Below, one piece after another: positions 34,084 to 43,454 of a stretch of DNA of 64,000 nucleotides (position 1 is the stretch's first letter; every line of letters starts with the position of its first letter). Source of the stretch: an uncultured Alphaproteobacteria bacterium. GTDB taxonomy: Bacteria > Pseudomonadota > Alphaproteobacteria > CAAHEQ01 > UBA3637. The notes beneath the pieces were generated by a model, which saw nothing but the letters and a program-made list of their open reading frames with translations, made no database searches and was not told the DNA's origin. The stretch lies in the NCBI GenBank assembly GCA_934216505.1, contig CAKQBW010000006.1, positions 1 to 64,000 of the forward strand, in the 5' to 3' direction. Both the position numbers and the translations under genes were made by a program.

Positions 34084-35492
34084 GACATAAATCCTCTTTG
34101 ATGTTGTAAATGTATCCGATACCTTAACACACGGGCGGGATCACGGTTTAACCTGTTTAAAATTTGTTGTTCTTCTTGATTAAATGGCCCGTCGGGAGTA
34201 TCTTGTGCAAGGGCCTGTTCTAATTCTTGCTGTGTTTCGTCCTGAGTGGGTTGAGGGGCGTTTTCTTGGGTGGGGGAATTATCGTCTTGTTTTTCTTGAT
34301 TTTTATCGGATTTCCCATTGTTGTTGTTTTCCTCCGAGGCTTTTTCGTGAGAATTTGAATCAGATTTTTGAGGAGATTTATCAGCGCTGGAATTTTTTGA
34401 TTCTGATTGATTTTGCTTGAGTTGCTGTTCTAAATACTCTTTATTAAACAGGGCGTCTTTGTCTTTAGGATTGATTTTTAAAGCCTGTTGATAGGCATGA
34501 ATGGCCTCTTGAATTTTTCCCTGATAAGCCAAGGCATTTCCTTGATTATAAGGGTGATTGGCTTTTTTAAAATTTTCTTCGGCCCTCATATAATTTTGGG
34601 CCCGATATTCTTGAATCCCTGCCTGATTTAAAGCATAATTTTCTTGCTCTTTTGTTTGAAACCATCCAGCTTCGCAAGGAAAAGAAATTCCCAAAATAAT
34701 CCATATAAACAGGACATTTTTTCTGAATAATAAACAAGCGGGAATCAACGCCAATAAAGCCAACCAAATCCCTCGGTCATACCACACATCAACAGGGGTT
34801 TCCCCTGGGGCAGCATCCAAAAGGAGGGGCGAATTTTTTTGAATGTTTTTGGCCAGTTGTGTCAAAGAATCTTTTTCGGGATTAAAAGAAAAAGCGGGAA
34901 AAGAACTGTGGAATTTTTTATCGCTGATGACAATTAATCGGCCTTGATTTCCCGTACGGGTGAGCATTTTTTCGGCCTCTTGAATCCCCGCTTGAATATT
35001 GGTGGCGTTTTGAGGGAGGACAGACGGGACCAGTGAAGGAATCAAATTTGAAATCAATTGTATGTCGGGGGTTAAAGGCATCGCTGTATAGCCTTTTGTT
35101 TGGCCAAACAAAACAAGCCCCACCCGATTTTCTTTTAAAAGTTGTAATAAATCGTATAATTTAAGGTGAATTTGCTTTAATTGCTTGTCGGTCAAGTCTT
35201 TGTTTAAATCCAGCACAATCACTGAGTTGGGTTTTATTTGAGCACTGGGGACAGGAATTTTATCCCAGCTGGGGCCCGCTAACGCCAAGACCATAAGCCC
35301 CCAAAGAAGTAAAGCCAACTTTGATAACCCTGTTTTTGAAAACGATTGTTTAGTGGGAAGGGTGAGGGCTTTTAATAATTTCTTGTCAATGACTTGTTGC
35401 CATGGATTTTGTCCAACTGTTTTTTGACAAAATCCCCAAAACACCAAAGGAATCAAAAGGGCTAAGAGCCACCAAGGTCTTAAAAAAATCAT
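34080..35492 (-). CDS. BatB/BatC-like protein: membrane vWA domain plus TPR and acidic tail
   Basis: 470 residues from ATG at 35492, chosen because AGGAGG lies five bases before it and it overlaps the previous stop as ATGA. Order: two N-terminal membrane segments, a vWA domain (about 90-225), another membrane segment (about 240-260), a TPR unit (AIHAYQQALKINPKDKDAL) and a long Ser/Asn/Asp/Glu/Gln-rich low-complexity stretch. The vWA MIDAS is degenerate: LDLNKDLT replaces DxSxS, so metal-dependent ligand binding is doubtful. BatB and BatC are often separate genes; here they are one. Confidence 0.82.
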   Translation of the reverse strand: MIFLRPWWLLALLIPLVFWGFCQKTVGQNPWQQVIDKKLLKALTLPTKQSFSKTGLSKLALLLWGLMVLALAGPSWDKIPVPSAQIKPNSVIVLDLNKDLTDKQLKQIHLKLYDLLQLLKENRVGLVLFGQTKGYTAMPLTPDIQLISNLIPSLVPSVLPQNATNIQAGIQEAEKMLTRTGNQGRLIVISDKKFHSSFPAFSFNPEKDSLTQLAKNIQKNSPLLLDAAPGETPVDVWYDRGIWLALLALIPACLLFRKNVLFIWIILGISFPCEAGWFQTKEQENYALNQAGIQEYRAQNYMRAEENFKKANHPYNQGNALAYQGKIQEAIHAYQQALKINPKDKDALFNKEYLEQQLKQNQSESKNSSADKSPQKSDSNSHEKASEENNNNGKSDKNQEKQDDNSPTQENAPQPTQDETQQELEQALAQDTPDGPFNQEEQQILNRLNRDPARVLRYRIHLQHQRGFMS

Positions 35493-36484
35493 CTCTGCCT
35501 CCTGAGGTGTCTGAAACACCACCCGAATAAGAAGAGGGAAGCCGCTAAAGGCCAATAAAAAAGTCCTTTTTGGGGGCGAATAAATTCAGTGGGTCTCATC
35601 ACAGGTTCCATTTTATTGATGGTTTCATAAATGTCTTTCATCTCTTCGCTTGTTTTTGCCCGAAAGTATTTTCCCCCTGTTTCTTGGGCAATTGTGGTGA
35701 GCGTTTTTTCGTCCAAATCTAAGGCAGGATTGACCTGAAAAGTTCCAAAAAAGTTTTTGACCATTTTGGCATCAGACCCAATCCCGACAGTGTAAATTTT
35801 AATGTTTTGGTTTTTGGCCAAATCAATGGCTTCTTTGATGCTGACTTTGCCCGCATTGTTGTAGCCATCGGACATCAAAATGATGATTTGTTTGTCGGCG
35901 GGAACAGTGCGCCCCGTTTGGATGGCCAAAGCCAACGCCTCACCGATAGCAGTTTGCGTGCCTGCGATGCCTACTCCAATTTCATTGATAAGTTCTTTTA
36001 AAGTTTTTGTGTCAGGGGATAAAGGGGCGTAGGTATAGGCTTCTGAGCCAAAAATAATTAAACCTAAATTGTCGCCTGTTCTTGTTTTTATAAAATCTTG
36101 GGAAATCCTTTGCAACATCTCCAATCGGGTGAGGGGCATTAAATTCATGCTGAAATCTTGTTCTCCCATGGACCCTGATACATCCATGGTTAAAATGATA
36201 TTGTGGGCGGCCTGATTCACAGGAATTGCCTCGCCCAACCAAGTGGGACGCATACAGGCTAAAACCAAAAAACACCACGCTAAAATCAAGGGCGTTTTGG
36301 GAAAATTGTTTTTTGATTTTTGAACATGCGCCGATTTAATTTCGTTGAGCCTGTTGAAAAAAGGAACATAGATTGCATAGGCCTCCTGTGTATTTTGAGT
36401 GGTTTGAGCGGGTTTCAGGATATGCCGTAAAATCCACGGTAAAGGCAACACACAAGCAACAAAGGGCCATAAAAAAGAAAACAT
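35489..36484 (-). CDS. BatA-like membrane vWA protein
   Basis: 331 residues: N-terminal membrane segments, vWA domain from about residue 90 with an intact MIDAS (TMDVSGSMGEQDF, TQTAIGEA, MSDGYNNAG), C-terminal membrane helix (about 305-325). It heads a three-gene operon with the BatB/C and BatD-like genes. The MoxR-type ATPase that usually starts such operons is not next to it; tRNA-Leu(GAG) lies upstream instead. Confidence 0.87.
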   Translation of the reverse strand: MFSFLWPFVACVLPLPWILRHILKPAQTTQNTQEAYAIYVPFFNRLNEIKSAHVQKSKNNFPKTPLILAWCFLVLACMRPTWLGEAIPVNQAAHNIILTMDVSGSMGEQDFSMNLMPLTRLEMLQRISQDFIKTRTGDNLGLIIFGSEAYTYAPLSPDTKTLKELINEIGVGIAGTQTAIGEALALAIQTGRTVPADKQIIILMSDGYNNAGKVSIKEAIDLAKNQNIKIYTVGIGSDAKMVKNFFGTFQVNPALDLDEKTLTTIAQETGGKYFRAKTSEEMKDIYETINKMEPVMRPTEFIRPQKGLFYWPLAASLFLFGWCFRHLRRQR

Positions 36485-36521
36485 ACCCTAAAATATAAAA
36501 CGCTTTTGATAAAAAAGCAAC

Positions 36522-36550
36522 AAAAAAATACCCATTTTAAGGGGTATTTT
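36522..36550 (-). terminator. Terminator of tRNA-Leu(GAG)
   Basis: Minus strand ATACCC-CTTAAAAT-GGGTAT followed by TTTTTTTG, six bases after the tRNA. Confidence 0.75.
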
Positions 36551-36555
36551 AAATT

Positions 36556-36641
36556 TGGTGCGGCCGAGAAGACTCGAACTTCCACGGACTTTCATCCACA
36601 AGCACCTCAAGCTTGAGCGTCTACCATTCCGCCACGGCCGC
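36556..36641 (-). tRNA. tRNA-Leu (anticodon GAG)
   Basis: 86 bases with encoded CCA: acceptor GCGGCCG/CGGCCGC, anticodon stem CAAGC/GCTTG with loop TTGAGGT, long variable arm, T-arm with TTCGAGT. Confidence 0.96.
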
Positions 36642-36727
36642 AAGGACAGAAGATATAATAGCAAATTTTTTTACCTATTGCAATAAAAAAGTTGGACGAC
36701 TATGTATAAAAGGAAGGGGGGTACTTT

Positions 36728-37327
36728 ATGATTCAATTAACACCATTACCGTATGATTATTCGGCTTTAAATCCAACAATCAGTACGGAAACATTACAAT
36801 ATCATTATGACAAACATCATGCGGGCTATGTGGCCAAGACAAATGAATTGATTAAAAATTCACCGATGGATGAAATGGATTTGGAATCTATTGTTTTGAT
36901 TGCGTCCAAAGATACGGCCTTGACACAACTTTTTAATCAATCCGCCCAAGTATGGAATCACGATTTTTATTGGCAAAGTCTGAGCAATCAAGAGGCAAAT
37001 CATTATTTGTCAGACGCCTTATTAGAGGCTGTTTTCCAACAATATGGCTCTTTAACAACCTTGAAAAAAGAGATGGTCCAAGCGGGCGTTAATCATTTTG
37101 CCAGCGGGTGGCTGTGGTTGGTCGTTGAAAATGGAAAGTTGAAAATCATGACAACTTCTAATGCCCACACACCTTTAACCAATTCCCTCATCAATCCCTT
37201 ACTCGGGATTGATTTATGGGAACATGCCTATTACTTGGATTGGCAAAATCTGCGTAAAGACTATCTCAATGGTATTATGGAAAATCTTTTGAATTGGCAA
37301 TTTGCTTCGCAAAATTTTTCACGCTAA
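36728..37327 (+). CDS. sodB: Iron/manganese superoxide dismutase
   Basis: 199 residues, the normal length. Metal ligands are visible: His in [10 protein letters not shown], His in [11 protein letters not shown], Asp and His in [15 protein letters not shown]. It dismutates superoxide in the cytoplasm. The N-terminal motif and length resemble the Fe type, but the metal cannot be fixed from sequence. GGAAGGGGGG precedes the ATG. Its 3' end overlaps the convergent secA stop by nine bases. A superoxide defence beside a hydrogenase-based metabolism suggests oxygen exposure is met. Confidence 0.93.
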   Translation: MIQLTPLPYDYSALNPTISTETLQYHYDKHHAGYVAKTNELIKNSPMDEMDLESIVLIASKDTALTQLFNQSAQVWNHDFYWQSLSNQEANHYLSDALLEAVFQQYGSLTTLKKEMVQAGVNHFASGWLWLVVENGKLKIMTTSNAHTPLTNSLINPLLGIDLWEHAYYLDWQNLRKDYLNGIMENLLNWQFASQNFSR

Positions 37328-39949
37328 TTTTCCGCAACAATGCTTATATTTTTTGCCAGAACCACACGGGCAGGGTGCATTACGGGGAATATCTTGTCCC
37401 GCAAAGTCCTGTTTTTTGGGGGGCTGATGTCCCTCTTTTCCCTCTTGCATATTGGGGGTTTCTGGGGGTACTTGTGTTTTGGCTTGAATCTTTAATTCAG
37501 CAAAGCCCAAAATTTTGGCAACCCGTTCCCGTAATTTATCCAACATATTTTGGAACAAAACAAAAGCTTCATGCTTGTATTCAAACAAAGGATTTTTTTG
37601 AGCATAGGCCCTTAATCCAATGGAAGTTTTCATAAAATCCAAACTTTTTAAATGTTCTTTCCACGCTTGATCTACCGTTTGCAAAAGTAAAGAGCGTTCA
37701 ATTTCTGTCTGGGCGTCAGGGGGTAAAACAGACATTTTTTTCTCCCAAGTTTCCTTGCCGATTTTGACAATTCTGTCCAATAAATCTTGGGGTGTAATGC
37801 CACTTTCGGCTTTCCAAGAATCAAAGGGGGCGTCCATGCCTGTTAAAGTATAAAGTTCATCGTGTAAAGCTCGTGTGTCCCAATCTTCAGGGGCAGACTT
37901 GTCAGGCGCATAAGAATAAACCAAATTTTCAAAACAATCCCTTTGCATATCCAACAAAATATCCCGCACTTTATCGGATTCCAATAATTCCCGCCGTTGT
38001 TCATAGATGATTTTTCTTTGGTCATTCATGACATCATCGTATTTTAACAAGTTTTTACGAACATCAAAATGATAAGATTCTACCTTTTGTTGGGCTTTGG
38101 CAATGGCTTTACTAATCCAAGGATGTACGATGGATTCCCCTTGCTTTAATCCCATTGTTTTTAAAATGTTGCCGATGCGTTCAGACCCAAAAATACGCAT
38201 CAAATCGTCCTCTAAAGACACATAAAATTTACTGACACCTGGGTCGCCTTGTCGCCCAGAACGGCCCCGTAATTGATTGTCTATGCGCCGACTTTCATGG
38301 CGTTCAGACCCTAATACATACAGGCCCCCCGCTTCTAAAGCAATTTTTTTGTTTTTAATGATGTCGGCTTTGATTTCTTTTTCCAAGGCTTCTTTGTCGG
38401 CAGAGGGATTCTTTTCTAATTCGTTGGCTAAACGCATTTCTAAATTGCCCCCCAACTGAATGTCCGTTCCTCGTCCCGCCATATTTGTGGCAATCGTGAT
38501 GGCCCCAGGTACCCCCGCTTGAGCAATAATCTGAGCTTCACTTTCGTGATGACGGGCGTTTAAGACATTGAATTTTAAATTTGTGTTCTTTTTTAAAAGG
38601 TCCGCCAAAATTTCTGATTTTTCAATACTGGTTGTTCCCACCAAAATAGGTTGATTGCGTTTGTGGGCAGATTTGATTTCTTCAATAATTGCCTCATACT
38701 TTTCTTGGGCCGTGCGATAAATGACATCTTGTTCATCTTTTCTGGCCAAAGGCTTATTGGTGGGAATTTCAATGACCTCTAATTTGTAAATATCATCAAA
38801 TTCGGCGGACTCTGTCATCGCTGTCCCCGTCATCCCCGCCAATTTGGGATACAGACGGAAGTAGTTTTGGAAAGTGATGGAAGCCAAAGTTTGGTTTTCG
38901 GCTTGAATCGCCACGCCTTCCTTGGCTTCAATGGCTTGGTGAAGGCCATCAGAATAACGGCGACCATTCATAATGCGTCCCGTAAATTCATCAATAATCA
39001 TCACTTTACCGTCCTTGACAATGTAATCCACATCTTTGGTGAAAAGCGTGTGCGCCCGCAGGGCCTGTTCCATATAATGCACATATTCAATGTTGTTGGC
39101 ATCATACAGCCCCCCCACAATCATACCACTTTCTTGCATTAGGTTTTCCATAAATTCTGAGCCCAATTCGGTTAAAGTGACATTTTTGTGTTTTTCATCT
39201 TTTTCATAATGTTCGGGACGAATGGAACACATCAAAGCATCCATCTTTTTGTATGTTTCTGAGGAATCTTCGGCACGCCCTGAAATGATTAAAGGCGTTC
39301 TAGCTTCATCAATCAAGATAGAATCCACCTCATCAACAATGGCATAATAAAAGGGCCGTTGGACCATGCTTTCTTTGGAAAGGGCCATGTTGTCCCTTAA
39401 ATAATCAAAGCCCAATTCGTTGTTGGTGGCATAGGTAATGTCGCATTGATAGGCTTTTCTTTTTTCTGAAGGAGACATCTGGCTGGTTAAACACCCGACC
39501 GTGAGGCCCAAAAAGCGGTAGATTTTTCCCATCCATTCGCTATCCCGTTTGGCCAAGTATTCATTGACGGTCACCACATGGACGCCTTTGCCTGTTAAAG
39601 CATTTAAATAAACGGGTAAAGTGGCCACTAAAGTTTTTCCTTCCCCTGTTTTCATCTCGGCAATTTTGTTGTCAAACAAGACCATTCCTCCCAATAATTG
39701 AACATCAAAGGGGCGTAATCCTAAAACTCGTTTGGCGGCCTCACGCACGGTTGCAAAGGCTTCAGGCAAAAGGGAATCCAAAGTTTCCCCGTTTTTGATT
39801 CTTTCTTTGTATTCGGTCGTTTTGTCCGTGAGTTGCGCATCGGATAATTGTTGAAAGGACGCTTCTAAGTCGTTGATTTTTTTAACTGTTTTTTTGAATT
39901 TTTTCAGGTATCTTTCGTTGGCAGAAGTAAAGAGGGATTTAAAAAGCAT
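37319..39949 (-). CDS. secA: Protein translocase ATPase SecA
   Basis: 876 residues. Motor motifs: [14 protein letters not shown] (Walker A), [19 protein letters not shown] (DEAD box and following), [23 protein letters not shown]. The C-terminus has the zinc-binding SEC-C tail [13 protein letters not shown] used for SecB and ribosome contact. It drives preproteins through SecYEG. Single-gene unit on the minus strand. Confidence 0.98.
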   Translation of the reverse strand: MLFKSLFTSANERYLKKFKKTVKKINDLEASFQQLSDAQLTDKTTEYKERIKNGETLDSLLPEAFATVREAAKRVLGLRPFDVQLLGGMVLFDNKIAEMKTGEGKTLVATLPVYLNALTGKGVHVVTVNEYLAKRDSEWMGKIYRFLGLTVGCLTSQMSPSEKRKAYQCDITYATNNELGFDYLRDNMALSKESMVQRPFYYAIVDEVDSILIDEARTPLIISGRAEDSSETYKKMDALMCSIRPEHYEKDEKHKNVTLTELGSEFMENLMQESGMIVGGLYDANNIEYVHYMEQALRAHTLFTKDVDYIVKDGKVMIIDEFTGRIMNGRRYSDGLHQAIEAKEGVAIQAENQTLASITFQNYFRLYPKLAGMTGTAMTESAEFDDIYKLEVIEIPTNKPLARKDEQDVIYRTAQEKYEAIIEEIKSAHKRNQPILVGTTSIEKSEILADLLKKNTNLKFNVLNARHHESEAQIIAQAGVPGAITIATNMAGRGTDIQLGGNLEMRLANELEKNPSADKEALEKEIKADIIKNKKIALEAGGLYVLGSERHESRRIDNQLRGRSGRQGDPGVSKFYVSLEDDLMRIFGSERIGNILKTMGLKQGESIVHPWISKAIAKAQQKVESYHFDVRKNLLKYDDVMNDQRKIIYEQRRELLESDKVRDILLDMQRDCFENLVYSYAPDKSAPEDWDTRALHDELYTLTGMDAPFDSWKAESGITPQDLLDRIVKIGKETWEKKMSVLPPDAQTEIERSLLLQTVDQAWKEHLKSLDFMKTSIGLRAYAQKNPLFEYKHEAFVLFQNMLDKLRERVAKILGFAELKIQAKTQVPPETPNMQEGKEGHQPPKKQDFAGQDIPRNAPCPCGSGKKYKHCCGKLA

Positions 39950-40030
39950 ATTTTTTCCTTTTGTCTATAAAATAATATGTTTTAGACATAGTCTTTTTTC
40001 GTTCAAAAGTCAAGACTTTTTACGCAAGAT

Positions 40031-41254
40031 TTATTCGTTTAACAACAAATTATTGGCAATTTCCAATTTATCCGAATAAGCACATTCTTTTTTGCCAACA
40101 AAGGGGCGTTTGGTATCCACTAATTGTTCGGCGTAATAGAGAATATCACTGCATTCTTTTTGCGAAAAAGTAAAATGATAGGGAGTGATTTTTTGTTTTT
40201 GCTCGGCTTTATTTTTTTGCTTGTTTTTACAAAATTGAATGCAATCATTTGACGGCAGAAGATACAGGACTTTCTTGGGATTATTTAAAATCACCACATT
40301 TTTCCGAATTTCTTGTACTTTGTTGCCATCGGGCAAAACGGTTCCCACTTGCACATAAAATCTTTGTCCCGACTTGTTTTCCAAAATGTTTTGATTTTTT
40401 TCTTTAAAGATAAACTTATATTCTTCGGCGTCATTGATTAAGTTCAGTCGCTCTTGAATTTTGGGACAATCGCAGTTCATCGCAGAAGTTTGTTGAATCA
40501 CAGCGTTTTCGGGCAGATGAGAAACCTCACATGAAAAAATTTTGTCTTTCATTTCTTCCCACGCTTGCTGTTTTGAAATTTTCTTGTTATAGAGCAAGTA
40601 ATACACGCCCAAGTTTTCTTGAGCACTGGGGCACCCCAATAAAGCCGCTCGCCACAGATAGAAAAAGGCCTCTTTTTCATCAACGGTTGTTTCTTCCAAC
40701 CCGAATAAAGAATAAATGCCCATGATGTTGTTGGCCAAAGCTGAGCGTTGTTGCGTGGCTTTTTTGATAAGAGGGAGTCCCTTTTGGGCGTTATAATAAG
40801 AACTTTGGGGATTCAGATATAACAGCCCGATGTTTTGGGTGATAAGCCCTTTTTCTTCGTCATTCAGTAAAGGCGAACGGAGTGCTTCTGAATAAAGGGA
40901 AATGGCTTCTGGATAATTTTTTTGTTGATATAGCTCGGTTGCTTTCAGCACCAAAGCAGGACCATTTTTTCCCTGAATTGCTGCATTAAATAAATCTGGA
41001 CTTGACCAATAATGGGGGTGCCTCGTATAGATTTCATACAGGGCTTGATAGGCTTGATTTTCCTGCGCCCAAGGGGCCCAAGTATTCATGGCGGTACTTT
41101 CATCATCAAAACCACATTGAAGATAGATTGTTTCTTGACGATTTTGTTCGGCGTTCAGCAATTCTTTTTCGCAATCCAACGCTATGATTTGAGCCATCGC
41201 CCAAACGGGGAAAAGCGCCGTGAAACAAGCCGACAACAATTTAACACACTTCAT
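40031..41254 (-). CDS. Exported Sel1/TPR-like repeat protein, unknown function
   Basis: 407 residues with a signal peptide (about 1-21, ending AMAQ). About 90-225 holds helical repeats of Sel1/TPR character (YPEAISLYSEALRSPLL, NIGLLYLNPQSSYYNAQKGLPLIKKA, FFYLWRAALLGCPSAQENLGVYYLLYN). The C-terminal third is non-repetitive with several cysteines. Probably periplasmic. No partner is implied by neighbours. Confidence 0.7.
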   Translation of the reverse strand: MKCVKLLSACFTALFPVWAMAQIIALDCEKELLNAEQNRQETIYLQCGFDDESTAMNTWAPWAQENQAYQALYEIYTRHPHYWSSPDLFNAAIQGKNGPALVLKATELYQQKNYPEAISLYSEALRSPLLNDEEKGLITQNIGLLYLNPQSSYYNAQKGLPLIKKATQQRSALANNIMGIYSLFGLEETTVDEKEAFFYLWRAALLGCPSAQENLGVYYLLYNKKISKQQAWEEMKDKIFSCEVSHLPENAVIQQTSAMNCDCPKIQERLNLINDAEEYKFIFKEKNQNILENKSGQRFYVQVGTVLPDGNKVQEIRKNVVILNNPKKVLYLLPSNDCIQFCKNKQKNKAEQKQKITPYHFTFSQKECSDILYYAEQLVDTKRPFVGKKECAYSDKLEIANNLLLNE

Positions 41255-41330
41255 GATGCAAAGCCTCCTTATCCATGGGGCAGTTTATCATTGTTTTTTT
41301 AAAAGCGCAAGAAAAAAATCATTTAATTTC

Positions 41331-41359
41331 TTGACAATTTAAAAAAATAAAGATACTGT
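41331..41359 (+). promoter_or_regulatory. Promoter of the LptM-like/LOG pair
   Basis: Perfect TTGACA (41331-41336); the -10 is weak, TACTGT (41354-41359) at 17 bases or GATACT at 15. Confidence 0.4.
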
Positions 41360-41365
41360 ATTTGT

Positions 41366-41485
41366 ATGAAAAAAATAATCATTGTTGTATGTCTTTTACT
41401 TTTGGCGGGGTGCGGTCGGATTTCCAAGCCCGAACGGCCAAGTGATTCTGTTTATCCAAGGGAGTATGTTCTTCATGGCGAATAA
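41366..41485 (+). CDS. Tiny LptM-like lipoprotein
   Basis: 39 residues: signal peptide with lipobox LLLAGCGR, then a short polar tail with Pro residues (KPERPSDSVYPREYV). The GCGRxGPxxxP...YPR layout matches the small alphaproteobacterial lipoproteins of the LptM (YifL) family, which assist maturation of the LPS transport protein LptD. The GPL segment is changed here, so the family call is tentative. It overlaps the LOG gene by 11 bases, so translation of the two may be coupled. Confidence 0.6.
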   Translation: MKKIIIVVCLLLLAGCGRISKPERPSDSVYPREYVLHGE

Positions 41486-42071
41486 TCAACGCAGGGACTT
41501 TCCCAAAGCAATGGCTTTGTTTGGAAGTTCCAGCAAAAATATTTCACTGAAATGTCTGAAAACTGTTTTTAATACAGGCAAAATGTTGGCGGAAAATGGC
41601 ATTACCTATGTCTATGGCGTGGGGGACGATGGAATGATGGGGGCAGGCTATCGGGGGGCCCGTAGTGCTAGGGGAAAAGTTTTTGGTGTGACGACGCCAC
41701 TTTTGTTGAAAAGGCAATGCGCTGACCCAACCATTTATCATCGGGGGGAGTTGGTTGTTTTAGACGATCTGCAAAAAAGAAAGATTGTTCAATTGAAAAA
41801 AGCCGATGCCTTATTGATTGCCCCAGGCGGGTGGGGGACTTTGGACGAAATCGCTACTTTCGGTGTGCATTTTAAAATTGGGGATTGGCATGCTGTTCCG
41901 ATTATTTTTTTGAATTATTGCCATTATTGGGACGGCTTTTTAAAGTTTTTGGACCAAATGGTTCAGGTGCAAGCAATCACGCCAGAACAGGTCAGATTTA
42001 TTGGCTCTGTGCGTCGCCCGTGTGATATTTTGAAAGAGTATTTTCGCCTGAAAGATCAGATGAAAAAATAG
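41475..42071 (+). CDS. LOG-family protein (nucleoside monophosphate phosphoribohydrolase-like)
   Basis: 198 residues from ATG 41475, which has AGGGAG about ten bases before it; upstream in-frame starts would run through the lipoprotein gene. Features: ALFGSSSK, GVGDDGMMGAGYRGA, and PGGWGTLDEIATF, the PGGxGTxxE motif that binds the ribose phosphate. Relatives release the base from AMP-type nucleotides. The arginine of the usual SR segment is not obvious, so activity is likely but unproven. Confidence 0.82.
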   Translation: MANNQRRDFPKAMALFGSSSKNISLKCLKTVFNTGKMLAENGITYVYGVGDDGMMGAGYRGARSARGKVFGVTTPLLLKRQCADPTIYHRGELVVLDDLQKRKIVQLKKADALLIAPGGWGTLDEIATFGVHFKIGDWHAVPIIFLNYCHYWDGFLKFLDQMVQVQAITPEQVRFIGSVRRPCDILKEYFRLKDQMKK

Positions 42072-42388
42072 TATTGGCTATTCTGTCGCCTTTTTTTGTT
42101 TTTGACTTTCCAGTCATTCTGTTCTCCTTTGTCATACTGAGCACTGCGCAAGCGAGGACCTGCTGGTGGGCTGGTCCAAGTGCGCAAAGCAATGAACCTT
42201 GCCTTGAACAAGTCCGCTCTGCACCCGCCGTTCAAGGCTTAGGTGGAATTGAACCCGAAGAATCCATACCATTAAATATAAGAAAAATCTTTTTTCTTTA
42301 CAAAAGTCTTTTTTTTTGGTAAAATAAACCTGTTTTCAAAGGAATGAAATTTTTTCCTGATATTAACTCCAAAGGATTCAGAGGTTTT
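42072..42388. other. Intergenic region with degenerate palindromic repeat
   Basis: No gene is seen. From about 42139 the sequence TTTGTCATACTGAGCACTGC...GCAAAGCAATGA resembles the dispersed intergenic repeats at 157 and 58736. The end of the region leads into the DUF4167 ribosome site CAGAGG. Confidence 0.45.
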
Positions 42389-42808
42389 ATGAAACAGCAA
42401 TTTAATCGTACTAGACGCCATAATAATAATCGTTCAACTCGTTCAGTTCAACCCCAACAAATTTTCCGCTATACGAATTTGGATTCTTCGGGACCTTTGG
42501 GAAAATTGCGGGGAACACCATTGCAATTGGCCGAAAAATATCAAGCAGGTGCTAAAGATGCCACTATGCAAGGGGACGATGTTTTAATGCAGATTTGCCA
42601 ACAATATGCGGACCATTATTTGCGTTTGCAGGCGATAGCAATTGAAAATGAACAAAATTTGAAAGCCAAGACGCAGTCTGTTCCTGTCCAAGCATCAGAG
42701 GAATCTGTGCCTGAAGAAAGTACAGAAAAAGGAAATACGACAGATTCTGTCGTTGAAACACCGTTGGAAACAATAGATCCTTCTGTTTTACCCCCTGTTT
42801 CAGAATAA
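42389..42808 (+). CDS. DUF4167 family protein
   Basis: 139 residues from ATG 42389 (CAGAGG four bases upstream). The N-terminus is rich in Asn/Arg/Gln; the conserved core is SSGPLGKLRGTPLQLAEKYQ followed by AKDATMQGDDVLMQICQQYADHYLRL, matching the SNGPDVKIRGTA..IAEKY...A..SGD.V.AEN..QHAEHYYR core of DUF4167. This family is essentially restricted to Alphaproteobacteria and is a useful taxonomic marker. Function unknown; the basic N-terminus suggests nucleic acid binding. The C-terminal 45 residues are acidic. Confidence 0.85.
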   Translation: MKQQFNRTRRHNNNRSTRSVQPQQIFRYTNLDSSGPLGKLRGTPLQLAEKYQAGAKDATMQGDDVLMQICQQYADHYLRLQAIAIENEQNLKAKTQSVPVQASEESVPEESTEKGNTTDSVVETPLETIDPSVLPPVSE

Positions 42809-42819
42809 AGGAAAAATGC

Positions 42820-43068
42820 ATGAAAAAACATTACTTTAAACAAAAAAATTATGAAGTGGATTGTTTATTAAATCGCCAACTTTATGTGCAGAACAGCGTT
42901 CAGCCTTTGCAGCAAGAAAATCAAAAAAAGATAGCTGAGGGCCGACTTTCCCCTGATGAAATCCGTGTTTTAAAAGACGGTGAAGAAAAAAAGAGGGTTG
43001 TAGCCAACAAAGAATTTTCCAAAAGTTGTTGGAAAAAATTGAAAAAAGTACAGATACTTTCACGATAA
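42820..43068 (+). CDS. Small basic protein of unknown function
   Basis: 82 residues, strongly Lys-rich (MKKHYFKQKNYEVDCLLNRQ ... KSCWKKLKKVQILSR). AAAGGAAAAATGC precedes the ATG, 11 bases after the DUF4167 stop, so cotranscription is likely. No family recognised. It converges on acpS. Confidence 0.55.
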   Translation: MKKHYFKQKNYEVDCLLNRQLYVQNSVQPLQQENQKKIAEGRLSPDEIRVLKDGEEKKRVVANKEFSKSCWKKLKKVQILSR

Positions 43069-43070
43069 TT

Positions 43071-43454
43071 TTACTTTTCCAAAACAACAAAGGCGAGGGC
43101 GTCTTTATCATCGGAAAGAGACAGGTGGGCTGTAAAGGTGGGTACCTGAAACTTTTGACAGACAAACTCTTTGGCGGAATCCGAAAGAATAAAGTAGGGG
43201 GCCCCTTGGGGCGTATTTTTGATTTCTACATCTTGCCAAGAAAGAGGAGAGCCTATCCCTGTACCACAGGCTTTTGAAAAAGCCTCTTTGGCGGCAAATC
43301 TTTTGGCGTAATAAGCGATTTTTTTGACGGAATTTTTGGGGGCCAATTCTTGTTCAGAAACGGTAAAAACCCTTTGAATTAAACGGGGAGAAGCCTGAAC
43401 GGCTTTCTCAAAATGCGCTATAGAAAGAATATCAGAACCGATGCCTAAAATCAT
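43071..43454 (-). CDS. acpS: Holo-[acyl-carrier-protein] synthase
   Basis: 127 residues. GIGSDILSIAHFEKA carries the first metal-binding Asp and FAAKEAFSKACGTGIG the second acidic residue and CoA-binding segment. It transfers 4'-phosphopantetheine from CoA to apo-ACP. It overlaps the rsh gene by ATGA, in the alphaproteobacterial order rpoZ-rsh-acpS. Confidence 0.95.
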   Translation of the reverse strand: MILGIGSDILSIAHFEKAVQASPRLIQRVFTVSEQELAPKNSVKKIAYYAKRFAAKEAFSKACGTGIGSPLSWQDVEIKNTPQGAPYFILSDSAKEFVCQKFQVPTFTAHLSLSDDKDALAFVVLEK

